Source: UTCHB3 sp964371075
Lineage (GTDB): Bacteria; Bacteroidota; Ignavibacteria; Ignavibacteriales; Ignavibacteriaceae
Direction: 5' to 3'
Assembly: GCA_964371075.1 (NCBI GenBank)
Contig: CAYJKN010000008.1
Span: 1-64,000, forward strand
DNA: 64,000 bases
Shown: piece by piece, positions 1-8,817 of the stretch
Position numbering within the stretch: the stretch's first letter is position 1
Layout: every line of letters begins with the position of its first letter
Notes under the pieces: model-generated
Told to the model about the DNA's origin: nothing
Databases searched by the model: none
What the model saw: the letters and a program-made list of their open reading frames with translations, nothing else
Position numbers and translations under genes: made by a program

Positions 1-283
1 CTATGCGGGCGCAGGATATTTGAGAAGGGTCGCTCTTAGTACGAGAGGACCGGAGTGAACGTACCTCCAGTACGCCAATTGTCACGCCAGTGGCATCGTT
101 GGGTAGCTGCGTACGGTCGTGATAAGCGCTGAAAGCATCTAAGCACGAAACACGCTTCAAGATGAGATATCCCTCCTTCGGGACTGAAGGCTCCTCGGAG
201 ATGACGAGGTTGATAGGCTGCAGGTGTAAGTGTAGTAATACATTCAGCTGAGCAGTACTAATAAGCCGTGAGACTTGCCATTA
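1..283 (+). rRNA. 23S ribosomal RNA, 3' end (partial)
   Basis: The conserved sarcin-ricin loop core AGTACGAGAGGACCGGAGTG lies near 38-57, followed by the conserved helix CTGAAAGCATCTAAGCACGA near 129-148 and the 3' terminus ending in the CCGTGAG-type sequence around 266-273. The 5' part of the gene lies outside the window. The exact 3' end is estimated by comparison with the E. coli 23S end and could be off by several bases. Confidence 0.96.
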
Positions 284-353
284 ATTTTATTTTAATTTTA
301 TGCAATTATTTATATCCTGCTCTTTCAATTATTATTGAACAACCCCAATTTTT

Positions 354-470
354 TTCCGGTGGTTATAGCTGTAAGGAAACACCTCTTCCCATTTCGAACA
401 GAGAAGTTAAGCTTACATACGCCGATGGTACTACATGCGCAGGTGTGTGGGAGAGTAGGTAGCTGCCGGT
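354..470 (+). rRNA. 5S ribosomal RNA
   Basis: About 117 nt with the standard 5S landmarks: CCGAT/GGTA in the GCCGATGGTA loop E region (421-430), CGAAC in loop B (396-400), GAGAGTAGG before the 3' strand, and a closing helix in which CCGG near 356-359 pairs with CCGG near 466-469. It follows the 23S end by about 70 nt, the usual operon order, and a terminator comes directly after it. Confidence 0.93.
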
Positions 471-480
471 TTTATTTTTT

Positions 481-507
481 AAGCCCCATTTTTTGGGGCT
501 TTTTTAT
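481..507 (+). terminator. Intrinsic terminator of the rRNA operon
   Basis: A perfect 7-bp stem (AAGCCCC at 481-487 with GGGGCTT at 495-501), a 7-nt loop and a T-rich tail through 507. It lies just after 5S rRNA. Confidence 0.9.
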
Positions 508-600
508 TTTAAAGCTTTCCATAAATTGTCCCTTTCTGAACTTAATATCTCCTTTCTTTTGTTACACTAGTATTCTCTCATTCATTATAAAAGGTCTCCC

Positions 601-1200
601 ATGTATAAATTCATAACATTGTTAACCCTGGCATTGCTTTTAACAGCTTGTACCAAACACGAAGCTGTTGCTACAGAAAAACAGGCATCATCAACACTTG
701 ATACTGTTATAACCAATTTTAGTCTTCCTGACATAAATGGCAGGACACACTCATTGACAGATTATAAATCGTCGAAGGCGATAGTTTTGATGTTCATTTC
801 AACTGAGTGTCCTGTTTCAAACGCCTATAACTCCCGTATGGCTACCATTGCAAAAGATTATACGTCGAAAGGGATAACCTTCCTCGGGATCAATTCTAAT
901 AAAGCAGAAGATATTGCTGCAATCAAAAAACATGCTGCTGATAATGGATTGAGTTTCACAATCTTAAAAGATAATGGAAATGTTGTTGCTGATCAACTTT
1001 CAGCATCCTTCACTCCCGAGATTTATGTTCTTAATGGCGACTTAAAACTTCTCTATCATGGCAGAATCGATGATAAAAGAAGAGTTGAAGAAGTGACAAC
1101 CAATGATTTACAAAAGGCCCTCGATGAAATATTAGCTGGAAAACCTGTTTCAGTATCAAGTACCAAAGCTTTTGGTTGCACCATTAAACGAGTTGATTAG
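601..1200 (+). CDS. Thioredoxin-fold lipoprotein (redoxin/AhpC-TSA-like)
   Basis: 199 aa. The first 17 residues are a lipoprotein signal ending in a lipobox (L14-T-A-C17), so the mature protein should be lipid-anchored in the periplasm or outer membrane. Residues 35-175 look like a redoxin/AhpC-TSA domain: NFSLPDINGR, then FISTECPVSNAY with one reactive Cys (C70), and later FTPEIYVL, which holds the cis-proline of thioredoxin folds. A second Cys (C193) sits in the GCTIK tail, which I recall as typical of this single-Cys redoxin group; C70 and C193 could form a disulfide. The substrate is unknown. A TlpA-like gene follows 43 nt downstream on the same strand, so both may take part in envelope thiol chemistry. 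The start is the first ATG ahead of the signal sequence. Confidence 0.85.
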   Translation: MYKFITLLTLALLLTACTKHEAVATEKQASSTLDTVITNFSLPDINGRTHSLTDYKSSKAIVLMFISTECPVSNAYNSRMATIAKDYTSKGITFLGINSNKAEDIAAIKKHAADNGLSFTILKDNGNVVADQLSASFTPEIYVLNGDLKLLYHGRIDDKRRVEEVTTNDLQKALDEILAGKPVSVSSTKAFGCTIKRVD

Positions 1201-1202
1201 TC

Positions 1203-1229
1203 AGGTATCAGGTATTAACTATTAGGTAT
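1203..1229. repeat. Short degenerate tandem repeat, AGGTAT x3
   Basis: AGGTAT occurs at 1203-1208, 1210-1215 and 1224-1229 in the 43-nt gap between the two thioredoxin-fold genes. It is small and may be chance; no function is suggested. Confidence 0.3.
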
Positions 1230-1243
1230 TATTTTGGATTTGC

Positions 1244-1729
1244 ATGAGTAGATACGTGGCTGCAGTCGGTTTGTTTTTGCTTTTGGTTAACAGTAGTGTT
1301 CATTCACAGGATGTAAAGACTATTGATGAAAAAGGACTCACCGGGTTGCTTAAAAACAGAAATAACAAGGTTTTATTTATTAATTTCTGGGCGACCTGGT
1401 GTGTTCCATGCCGTGAGGAGTTTCCTGATGTAGTAAAACTTGCTAAAAACTTCCCCAAGTTTGAGTTTATTGCTGTAAGTTTAGATCATCCGGATGAAAT
1501 CAAAAGTAAAATAGAGCCTTTCTTAAATAAGATGAAGGCACCCTTCAAAAATTATGTCGCGAAGTTCAAAGACGATAAGATTTTGATTGAGATGATAAAT
1601 AAAGATTGGAACGGTGCCATTCCCGCTACTGCCATTTATAGCAGTAACGGGAAGCAGATATTTTTCAATGCGAAAAAAATGAGTTACAAAGAGTTTGAGA
1701 CTGAGTTAAAGAAAATAGGCCCAAAATAA
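1244..1729 (+). CDS. TlpA/ResA-like thiol-disulfide oxidoreductase
   Basis: 161 aa with an N-terminal signal peptide (hydrophobic residues 5-20) and a thioredoxin domain with the classic WATWCVPC active site (W49, C53, C56). Family knowledge: TlpA/ResA proteins reduce disulfides in exported proteins such as apocytochromes. The cis-proline region is GAIPATAIY near residue 130. The gene follows the lipoprotein redoxin and ends one base before the convergent propeller gene at 1731. The physiological partner cannot be told from the sequence. Confidence 0.88.
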   Translation: MSRYVAAVGLFLLLVNSSVHSQDVKTIDEKGLTGLLKNRNNKVLFINFWATWCVPCREEFPDVVKLAKNFPKFEFIAVSLDHPDEIKSKIEPFLNKMKAPFKNYVAKFKDDKILIEMINKDWNGAIPATAIYSSNGKQIFFNAKKMSYKEFETELKKIGPK

Positions 1730-1730
1730 A

Positions 1731-3881
1731 CTATTTGAGTAAAATAAGTTTCTTTGTAATTCGCTTTGTTCCGATATCAAGGAGATAAAAATAAATTCCT
1801 GATGAGAGATTACCGGCATCAAGACTAATTTGATACATTCCCGGTTGATGATGACCATTGACCGGAGCTGCAACTAGTTTGCCATTTATGTCGTAAACCG
1901 TTAGTTTCACATTTCCGGCAACAGGAATTGAATATTTAATGACTGTCGAGTTGTTGAACGGGTTAGGGTAGTTCTGCTCGAGAGTAAATTGTTCAGGTAC
2001 TGCTGATTCAACTTGTTGGTTAATGTCAGTAGTGTAACTGAAACCGATTTTTATTATCCCTCCAAATTCATCCACCGCAAATGCTGTTGAGTCATTATCG
2101 AAATGGACCTGTATTAATTTATTTTCTGCAACAGTTCTCAATACCTTCCACGAATCACCCGTGTCAGTCGTATAAAGTAAAAACCCTCGATCTGCAACAA
2201 CCAAACCATAATTATTTCGAAAATCGACATAATTGAAATTTAAGGGGAGAGGATTTGTTGAACTGATTATTGTTCGTTTTTTTGTATCCAACTTTACTAT
2301 ATAACCTTTATTAGAAACTACAATTGCGACCGAGTCCGATGGAGCAGCAAGGGAATTTACCGAAGCCATGACTGGCAATTGAGTATTGAGCGTGAATATT
2401 GTTTTTCCATAATCAGAGAGAAAACTGATTGATTGAATATTATTTGCTGTAACCGCACGCCATTCACCAACTTTGAAGATATTGTCGTTAAAACTAATGT
2501 CCGTTTCAAGTGGCCATGTTAAACCACCATCTGTTGTGTAACGGTTATAATAAGGCCATATATAAAGAGGCTGCCTTCTTACAATAGCTCTTTCTGAGTT
2601 GAATCTCGCAAAACCCAGTACCATTTCACTTGAATCGCCATAAACCTTGGTGAAAGAAATTCCTCCGTCGGTCGAAATTTTAGCTGCCGATTTTGCAAAA
2701 GGATTTGAATAATATACATGACTCAGACCTACGTATACTCCGTCATTTTGTCGAAAAAGCTTGTACTGGGCAATAATTGCTTCTGAAGACCAACTTTCCC
2801 CTTCATCAGAAGTTACATTCGTGGTTTCATAAGTGACAATTTTAAACCTTGATGGTGTTTCAGGAGTTTTTATAAAGCCCAATACGCCTCCTGCATGAGT
2901 TTTCGCACCGTTGACTTTTGTCCAATTCTTTATTGAAACAGTAGCGGTAAGTATTGTACCCCTTGTACCAACAGCTATACCATTAGTTGTATCTTTAAAT
3001 GCAGCCGAAATCCAATTAACTGCCTCGGGGACATTTCCGTTCAATAACCTTGTCCAGGTTGTTCCGCTGTTGATTGTGTATTCAAGCACCATGTTGGAAT
3101 ACAATACCACAAAAGAGGGAGTAATGAAGTAATGGATTCCCGAATAGGCTCCACCTGTAGTGCTTTTTGTCCAAGTTAACCCATGATTGGTTGAACGCAT
3201 TAGACGAGTAATCGAACTGCTGTTTTCCCGGCTTTGACTTCCCAGAATAGTATCACTCCCGGAGAAGGAGCGAAGATCATGGATATAAAGTGTATCATCA
3301 ACAGTTTGCCAGCTTTGGCCTTGGTTCGTTGATCTGAACAATCCGCGTGAAGTTCCTCTGAATCCTGAAAGCAGAGTGCCATTGTTTGTAACGGTGATTG
3401 ACGGGATTCCATTTCTGGGAAGAGTAGATAACAGGGTGAAATTGATTCCATTGTCAATGGACAGATAAAGCTTTCCATCGTTCATGGCAGCGTAGATATT
3501 ATCATTAGGAGCCCGACTGATCGAAACACAAACAAGGGGTTCAGGGAGATCAAAAATATTCCATGACTCTCCTGCATTAGTGGAAGTATAAATAAAGCCA
3601 CTATCACAAGCAACTACAGCGAAGCCGTCTCTCGAGAGTGAAGATGTGGTGTACTCACCCTTGAAGGTTAATTTTGGAATTATATCAAATTTAGAGAGGG
3701 ATGATTTGTTGAAGTGGTGATTTGAGACGAGCATTATCTCGTTCGAACCGTCAAGGTACTCAACCTTTTTGAAGGTATTACCTGTAGTTTTGGGGATATG
3801 CCATTGTGTATATACACCTTGACTGAAGGCTAAAAATGACATAATTAGCCAGATTGTCAGAAAATTCACATAGGTGACCAT
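1731..3881 (-). CDS. T9SS-exported BNR/YCF48-like beta-propeller protein
   Basis: 716 aa. An N-terminal signal peptide (about 1-26) is followed by repeated units with Asp-box-like motifs such as STNAGESWN, STDNGINF, STNQGQSW, STNHGLTW and TTDTGDSW, typical of sialidase/sortilin/YCF48-type propellers. The last roughly 85 residues form a type A T9SS sorting domain: QNYPNPFNNSTVIKYSIP, then LTVYDINGK, then SSGIYFYLLD and a basic C-terminal KKLILLK. Expected location is the cell surface or outside the cell. The binding target is unknown. It is paralogous to the next gene on the same strand (3978-6104), 96 nt upstream. The protein has no recognisable catalytic motif. Confidence 0.9.
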   Translation of the reverse strand: MVTYVNFLTIWLIMSFLAFSQGVYTQWHIPKTTGNTFKKVEYLDGSNEIMLVSNHHFNKSSLSKFDIIPKLTFKGEYTTSSLSRDGFAVVACDSGFIYTSTNAGESWNIFDLPEPLVCVSISRAPNDNIYAAMNDGKLYLSIDNGINFTLLSTLPRNGIPSITVTNNGTLLSGFRGTSRGLFRSTNQGQSWQTVDDTLYIHDLRSFSGSDTILGSQSRENSSSITRLMRSTNHGLTWTKSTTGGAYSGIHYFITPSFVVLYSNMVLEYTINSGTTWTRLLNGNVPEAVNWISAAFKDTTNGIAVGTRGTILTATVSIKNWTKVNGAKTHAGGVLGFIKTPETPSRFKIVTYETTNVTSDEGESWSSEAIIAQYKLFRQNDGVYVGLSHVYYSNPFAKSAAKISTDGGISFTKVYGDSSEMVLGFARFNSERAIVRRQPLYIWPYYNRYTTDGGLTWPLETDISFNDNIFKVGEWRAVTANNIQSISFLSDYGKTIFTLNTQLPVMASVNSLAAPSDSVAIVVSNKGYIVKLDTKKRTIISSTNPLPLNFNYVDFRNNYGLVVADRGFLLYTTDTGDSWKVLRTVAENKLIQVHFDNDSTAFAVDEFGGIIKIGFSYTTDINQQVESAVPEQFTLEQNYPNPFNNSTVIKYSIPVAGNVKLTVYDINGKLVAAPVNGHHQPGMYQISLDAGNLSSGIYFYLLDIGTKRITKKLILLK

Positions 3882-3977
3882 AATCTTAATTCCTGAATTA
3901 TGTTAAAATTCGGGATTAATGTAATCATTTTTTATATAAATCTTAAAAGATTATTTTATAAAAAAGCAGAAAAAAAC

Positions 3978-6104
3978 TTATTTCAACAAAACCATTTTCC
4001 CGGTTAACGACTTGCCCTCGGCTGTTATCTGATAAATATAAACAGCGGACTCCATGCCCGAAGCATTGAAGTTAAAGGTGTTATGTCCCTTTTGCCCTTT
4101 CACGAACTTAGTATGAACAAGTGAACCAATAGTGCTAAATACTTGAAATTTACAATCCATATCTTCGGGAATAGTGAAATGTATAACGGTTGAACTATTG
4201 AAAGGATTGGGATAGTTACCTAATGTAAATTCAACCGGTATATCAGTTGCATCATTCTCAATATCTGTGAAAATGGCAGGTGCATCACCCTTATAAATCA
4301 CACCGGATTTTGTTCCAACCAGATAAGAATAATCCTGCCTTATCCAGACAGCAGTTAAATCTGGAGTAGTGCCACTGTTTATTTCAACCCAATGTGCACC
4401 ATGATCGGCAGTCGCAAATATTCGCCCGGCATTTCCGACCACAAGCGCCCTTCCATCAATACTGTTTGAAACAGCATTGAAAACAGCACCGGCTGCTGTG
4501 TACACTATCATAGGCACAAAACCCTCTGCTGGAGAGAAAGCAATCTGACCGTTCTTGAAGACTAAAAATCCCTTCTGCCCGATAACAGTTCCGACAATTT
4601 TCTGATCTGACGGGAGAGTAATTTCAGAAAAGGAATATCCACCATCTTTGCTGACATTAAGCCTGGCATTCCCATCCTCGGCGATCCAAACCCTTCCATC
4701 TTTGTCTGCTGAGAGTGATGTGATAAAATATTCAAAAAATGTTCTTTTCAGAACCCAGGAAGTACCACCGTTAATGGTTATGTAAAACCTTCCCCGACTT
4801 CCTGTTGGAGTAGGAAATTCAGTCATATCGGTTAGATATCCGTTAATTGTATCACGAAAAATAACGTTAGTGATCAGACTTTGAGGATGATTTTGTCTTA
4901 CCCATGTTCTGGCAGTATCATTACTGAGCCAGAATAAAGGATTTGCCATTATTAATTTTTTATCGTCTCGGGTGTGAAAGACGGGCTGCTTCTGGTTTAA
5001 AACGGACAGTTTCCAATATTTGCCACCATCAATGGTAGCGAATACCAAATTATCATCTACTGATGGACTTATAACCCTGTGGCCACTAATGAGACCTACA
5101 TTCTCACTAAGAAAACATAAATTCCGCAAATCCAATCCCTTTTGGCTGAGAAACTGAGTTTTTCTAACAGTAGTATTTCTTGAAGCACTGCAAAGAGTGG
5201 GTCCTTCTCCTGCAAGATACATTGTATGGTCAGCCGCTCTATATGCAGCAGTGTATCGTGCCGGCTCGGGTAAGTTGCCACCGAATCGTGAAAAGGACAG
5301 TTGATCAGGGTGCACAATAAATCTAATAAGAGTACCGGTATCATCTACGAAGATCACTGTATCCCTCGAGTAGTGCCAGGCCGCTACCACAGTGTCCCCT
5401 TCAAGATAGATTGGCTTGTAATCATATTTCCATTCCAGACCTGCATTGGTAGAAACAAAAACTTGTCCCTCCCTTCCCATGATAACAATCCCATCATTAT
5501 TATAAAGGGAAATGATTCCGAAATTACAGTTGGCAGTATCAGTGGGCACTTCTGCCCAGTTGATGCCTCCATCAATTGTTTTCATTATGATACCACTGTC
5601 GCAGGCTATCCATCCAATCTGAGAATCAACAAACTTAATATCATTAATATTGTAAACACCGGGTTGAATGGTGACCCAATCGTCTCCATTATTCTGCGAG
5701 CGCAAAATTGTTCCGCCTTCACCGGAAGCGAGTACAGTGCTCGCACCTATTGAAGTAATAGAGAATAGGTCGACATTTGTATGTGTTGTGAGTTGTACCC
5801 AGGATTCACCATTGTCGGTCGAACGAATGGTAACTCCATTTTTCCCACAACCGAAAATAACTGAACCACCTGCGTCGTACAGTTTTGTTATTCCTTGAGG
5901 GATGTTTGCAGTTATTTCTGACCAGCTCTCACCGGCATTTGTTGTACGAAGAAGTTTGTTTTTATCAGTGGAAACAAGGATAGTACTTTCAGTGGTAATT
6001 ACAGAGGTAAAAACGTTAATATCCTGGAACCTTTGGTGAGGAGATAGTTGAGCAAGGAGAGGGAGAAAAGAGTAGATCAACCACACAAAAACATATTTTT
6101 TCAT
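3978..6104 (-). CDS. T9SS-exported BNR/YCF48-like beta-propeller protein (paralogue)
   Basis: About 708 aa from the ATG at 6104, which follows a possible ribosome site TAGGTGA; an in-frame GTG at 6113 would add three residues. A signal peptide (MKKYVFVWLIYSF...LLAQ) precedes repeated Asp-box units such as TTNAGESWS, STDNGESW, SQNNGDDW and TIDGGINW. The C-terminus is a sorting domain with LGNYPNPFNSSTVIHFTIP and a final GKMVLLK. It is likely surface-exposed or secreted by the type IX system. The architecture is the same as the neighbour at 1731-3881, which suggests tandem duplication. A role in stress or assembly cannot be inferred from the YCF48-like name alone. Confidence 0.9.
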   Translation of the reverse strand: MKKYVFVWLIYSFLPLLAQLSPHQRFQDINVFTSVITTESTILVSTDKNKLLRTTNAGESWSEITANIPQGITKLYDAGGSVIFGCGKNGVTIRSTDNGESWVQLTTHTNVDLFSITSIGASTVLASGEGGTILRSQNNGDDWVTIQPGVYNINDIKFVDSQIGWIACDSGIIMKTIDGGINWAEVPTDTANCNFGIISLYNNDGIVIMGREGQVFVSTNAGLEWKYDYKPIYLEGDTVVAAWHYSRDTVIFVDDTGTLIRFIVHPDQLSFSRFGGNLPEPARYTAAYRAADHTMYLAGEGPTLCSASRNTTVRKTQFLSQKGLDLRNLCFLSENVGLISGHRVISPSVDDNLVFATIDGGKYWKLSVLNQKQPVFHTRDDKKLIMANPLFWLSNDTARTWVRQNHPQSLITNVIFRDTINGYLTDMTEFPTPTGSRGRFYITINGGTSWVLKRTFFEYFITSLSADKDGRVWIAEDGNARLNVSKDGGYSFSEITLPSDQKIVGTVIGQKGFLVFKNGQIAFSPAEGFVPMIVYTAAGAVFNAVSNSIDGRALVVGNAGRIFATADHGAHWVEINSGTTPDLTAVWIRQDYSYLVGTKSGVIYKGDAPAIFTDIENDATDIPVEFTLGNYPNPFNSSTVIHFTIPEDMDCKFQVFSTIGSLVHTKFVKGQKGHNTFNFNASGMESAVYIYQITAEGKSLTGKMVLLK

Positions 6105-6253
6105 TTTAATCACCTATCAAAAAATGACCGTTTGTTCTTGTAACCTACAAATATTTTTCTTTAAAACAAAAAAGCTGCTGAATACCGGTCATATGAAAAA
6201 ATCTTTAGGTAATTGATTGGCAAATCAAACTTTTTCTAAATCGAAAGGTTAAA

Positions 6254-6454
6254 TTATTGACGATTTACTTCGGCAACTGACTTTTTACCCGCAATACACT
6301 TTGAGTTTTTGTAGTTGTATTTTTCGAAGTGTTTACACCAGACAGCAAGTTCTTTTCTGCAATCACCGATTACTTCTTTACCCGCGAATCCTGCAAATTT
6401 GCAACTATAATCACAGAATTGTGGGAATAAGATATCTTTGTTTTTAATTTCCAT
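6254..6454 (-). CDS. Small Cys-rich protein of unknown function
   Basis: 66 aa, no signal peptide, with five cysteines (C14, C18, C32, C40, C53) and the segments CDYSC, GDCRKELAVWC and NSKC. The spacing C-x3-C-x13-C-x7-C-x12-C and the regular charged residues suggest a small metal-binding or disulfide-rich fold rather than a chance ORF, and I have a weak recollection of similar small proteins in this group. It lies alone between the propeller gene and the divergent prenyl synthase. No clear ribosome site is visible. A random ORF remains possible. Confidence 0.6.
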   Translation of the reverse strand: MEIKNKDILFPQFCDYSCKFAGFAGKEVIGDCRKELAVWCKHFEKYNYKNSKCIAGKKSVAEVNRQ

Positions 6455-6521
6455 GCCAATTCGCTAAATTTTAATAGAATAATATGAAAATTACGCAAAA
6501 CAACAATAAAACGACTATTTA

Positions 6522-7268
6522 ATGAGCCTATTTTCCTCCCTTTTATCAAAATTATCAGAACAGCGTGCGCTCTATTTTATTCTTCTCGATCCCGACCGGT
6601 TTCACGACACAGATCTCGAGGAGTTTGCCAATAAATGTTCATCCGCAGGAGTGGATGGATTTTTAGTGGGAGGCAGTTTAATGGTTTCTGGTGATTTTGA
6701 TGGTGCGATAAAAACTTTGAAAAAGTTGACACATCTGCCGGTGATAATATTCCCGGGAGGATTAAGTCAAATTTCTCCTTTTGCGGATGCCATTTTGTTC
6801 CTGTCGATCATAAGTGGAAGAAATCCTGAGCATCTAATAGGGAAACATGTGATTGCAGCTCCTGTGATCAAAAAACACAACCTGGAAGCTATTTCAACGG
6901 GATACATGTTGATTGAATCAGGCAGACAAACAACAGCCGGATATATGAGCGGAAGCACACCAATTCCCAGACACAAGCCGGAGATTGCCGTTGCCACAGC
7001 ACTTGCCGCCGAATTTCTCGGGATGAAAGTTGTTTATCTTGAAGGAGGATCGGGAGCAGATAATCACGTTCCATTTGAAATGGTAAAGGCAGTTTCAGAA
7101 AATATTTCGATTCCTGTTATCGTTGGCGGGGGAATCCGTACGCCTGAAACCGCAGGAAAGATGGTTGACTCAGGAGCAAAAATAATTGTTACAGGAAACT
7201 ATTTCGAAGAAAAGGCAAATTGGGGTAAACTTGTTGAATTTGCAGATGCTGTAAAGGGGAGGGTTTAA
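6522..7268 (+). CDS. Geranylgeranylglyceryl-phosphate synthase family protein
   Basis: 248 aa TIM-barrel protein of the GGGP/heptaprenylglyceryl-phosphate synthase (PcrB) family, which joins sn-glycerol-1-phosphate to a polyprenyl diphosphate to make the first ether bond of archaeal-type lipids. Seen: the N-terminal LLDPDR signature (residues 21-26), SAGVDGFLVGGS, the PVIIFPGG strand, YLEGGSGA and the C-terminal phosphate-binding VGGGIRTPETA followed by VTGN. Full length for the family. Members of this clade (group II) occur in Bacteroidota and relatives. The polyprenyl chain length cannot be told here. The next gene starts 13 nt downstream, so the gene may be cotranscribed with the glycan cluster. 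No glycerol-1-phosphate dehydrogenase is visible in the window. Confidence 0.93.
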   Translation: MSLFSSLLSKLSEQRALYFILLDPDRFHDTDLEEFANKCSSAGVDGFLVGGSLMVSGDFDGAIKTLKKLTHLPVIIFPGGLSQISPFADAILFLSIISGRNPEHLIGKHVIAAPVIKKHNLEAISTGYMLIESGRQTTAGYMSGSTPIPRHKPEIAVATALAAEFLGMKVVYLEGGSGADNHVPFEMVKAVSENISIPVIVGGGIRTPETAGKMVDSGAKIIVTGNYFEEKANWGKLVEFADAVKGRV

Positions 7269-7281
7269 AGAGAAGTGGCGA

Positions 7282-8817
7282 ATGGTGCATAACAACGCCA
7301 ATTCAAATAAACAACTGAAACTTATTGATGGAGTTGTTTTGGCTCTATCTCTCTTTATCGGGGTTATTCTTTTTCTAATTGGTACATCCAAATATGGAAT
7401 TGGATTAACAGGGGATACAATGAACTATATCGCTCTTTCAACAAATCTTTTGGATGGGGAGGGGTTTGTAGGATTGGGTGGTTCTCCATTTATCCTTTGG
7501 CCTCCCGGTTATTCCTTGATTATTTTAGTTGCAAAAGTGTTGACGAGGCTCGATTATTATAATGTCCTTTCCTTGTTAAACATATTATCGCTTTCCTTTA
7601 CTTTTATTCTCTCTTACCTCATTTTCAGACAAAAAGTTGAATCGCATCTCCTCCGATATTATGGATTGGGATTATTAGTGATAGCTCCGGGCTTCTATTT
7701 GGTTTGGGTATTTGCGTTTTCTGAGATTGTTTTTATCCCAATTTTGTTGTTATTTTTATTTCTTTGTGAGCAGTGGAGAGATAATCTATCAATAAAAAGG
7801 ATAATCTGGTTATCAATGTTGGTTGTTCTGCTGTTTTTTGTAAAGTATATCGGAATTGTGGTTTTTCCAGTAATCATTTATTTGATTTATCGGTGGGACA
7901 AAAAGAGTTGGTTTATAAAAAGTATTTTGGCTTCACTAATTACATTAATACCAGTTCTATTGTGGATTCTGAGGAATTATTTTCTGGCGGGTTCTCCGTT
8001 TGGAGAGAGGGGAGAATCGATCTACAATATCCTTGAAGTAAAAATGATCTCAACAGAGACTTTTTTATACTGGGTATTTCCGGTTTTGATGCTGGTTCCT
8101 TTGTCAGTCCTTTTTGCTGCCCGACACTTGAAAATTATTAACGTTTCATTAAGTCACGTTTTATATAAAATTGATATTCACTTAATCTTAATCATATTAT
8201 TTTTGAGTGGCACATTTATCTCAACTTCAATTTCAGCATTTGACCGACTCAATAACAGACTGTTATTCCCTGCATTTATACCTTTATTGACGGTGTTTTT
8301 AATATTGTTGGATATATTGAAGAAGAATCTTTCAAAATGGGATAATCGAAAATTATTTGTAATTGCCGGTCTGATTCTAATGTTGATTCCGGTCGGTGTG
8401 TATATTCGCACAGATATAAGATCGTTTGGTACCCGAATTCAGAAAGGAGCCGGGGGTATTTCCACCGATGAATTTCAGGCAAAACTTCCGAATTTGAAGG
8501 GGGAAATGATCAAAAAACTGAAGGCTGAGAATAATACATATTCTAACAATCCCGAGTTACTTTTTTATACCACTTTTGTTCAGTCGAAGAAATCACCAAG
8601 AAGGTTCTTCTACAACTCTGATGAAGTTGAAGTAAACAGAGAAAATCTCGCAAAATATTTTGGCAGCGGAAAGAACTATCTGGTTTGGATAGGTGGAAAT
8701 GAAAATGAACTGAGCTATTCTCCTGAAGAATTGAAGAAGTATGTAAAAATCAGATTGGTCTCAACCGGTTCAAATTACCAAATTTATGAGATATTTGGAC
8801 AAAATGGCCAAAATTAA
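7282..8817 (+). CDS. GT-C type membrane glycosyltransferase (ArnT/PMT-like)
   Basis: 511 aa integral membrane protein. An acidic motif (TGDTMNYIALS, near residues 41-51) sits in the first periplasmic loop, followed by LLDGEGFVG and WPPGYSL; this layout is typical of family 39/83-type GT-C enzymes that use polyprenyl-phosphate sugars. About ten hydrophobic segments fill residues 14-370, then a soluble C-terminal part of about 120 residues. It probably transfers a sugar to a lipid or surface glycan in the periplasm. It overlaps the next gene by up to 32 nt, so it should be translationally linked to the flippase. The specific donor and acceptor are unknown. Confidence 0.75.
   Translation: MVHNNANSNKQLKLIDGVVLALSLFIGVILFLIGTSKYGIGLTGDTMNYIALSTNLLDGEGFVGLGGSPFILWPPGYSLIILVAKVLTRLDYYNVLSLLNILSLSFTFILSYLIFRQKVESHLLRYYGLGLLVIAPGFYLVWVFAFSEIVFIPILLLFLFLCEQWRDNLSIKRIIWLSMLVVLLFFVKYIGIVVFPVIIYLIYRWDKKSWFIKSILASLITLIPVLLWILRNYFLAGSPFGERGESIYNILEVKMISTETFLYWVFPVLMLVPLSVLFAARHLKIINVSLSHVLYKIDIHLILIILFLSGTFISTSISAFDRLNNRLLFPAFIPLLTVFLILLDILKKNLSKWDNRKLFVIAGLILMLIPVGVYIRTDIRSFGTRIQKGAGGISTDEFQAKLPNLKGEMIKKLKAENNTYSNNPELLFYTTFVQSKKSPRRFFYNSDEVEVNRENLAKYFGSGKNYLVWIGGNENELSYSPEELKKYVKIRLVSTGSNYQIYEIFGQNGQN

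Noticed and set aside
268..616. Two open reading frames over the 5S rRNA region
   Set aside because: They cover the 5S gene and its terminator, and show no protein-like features.
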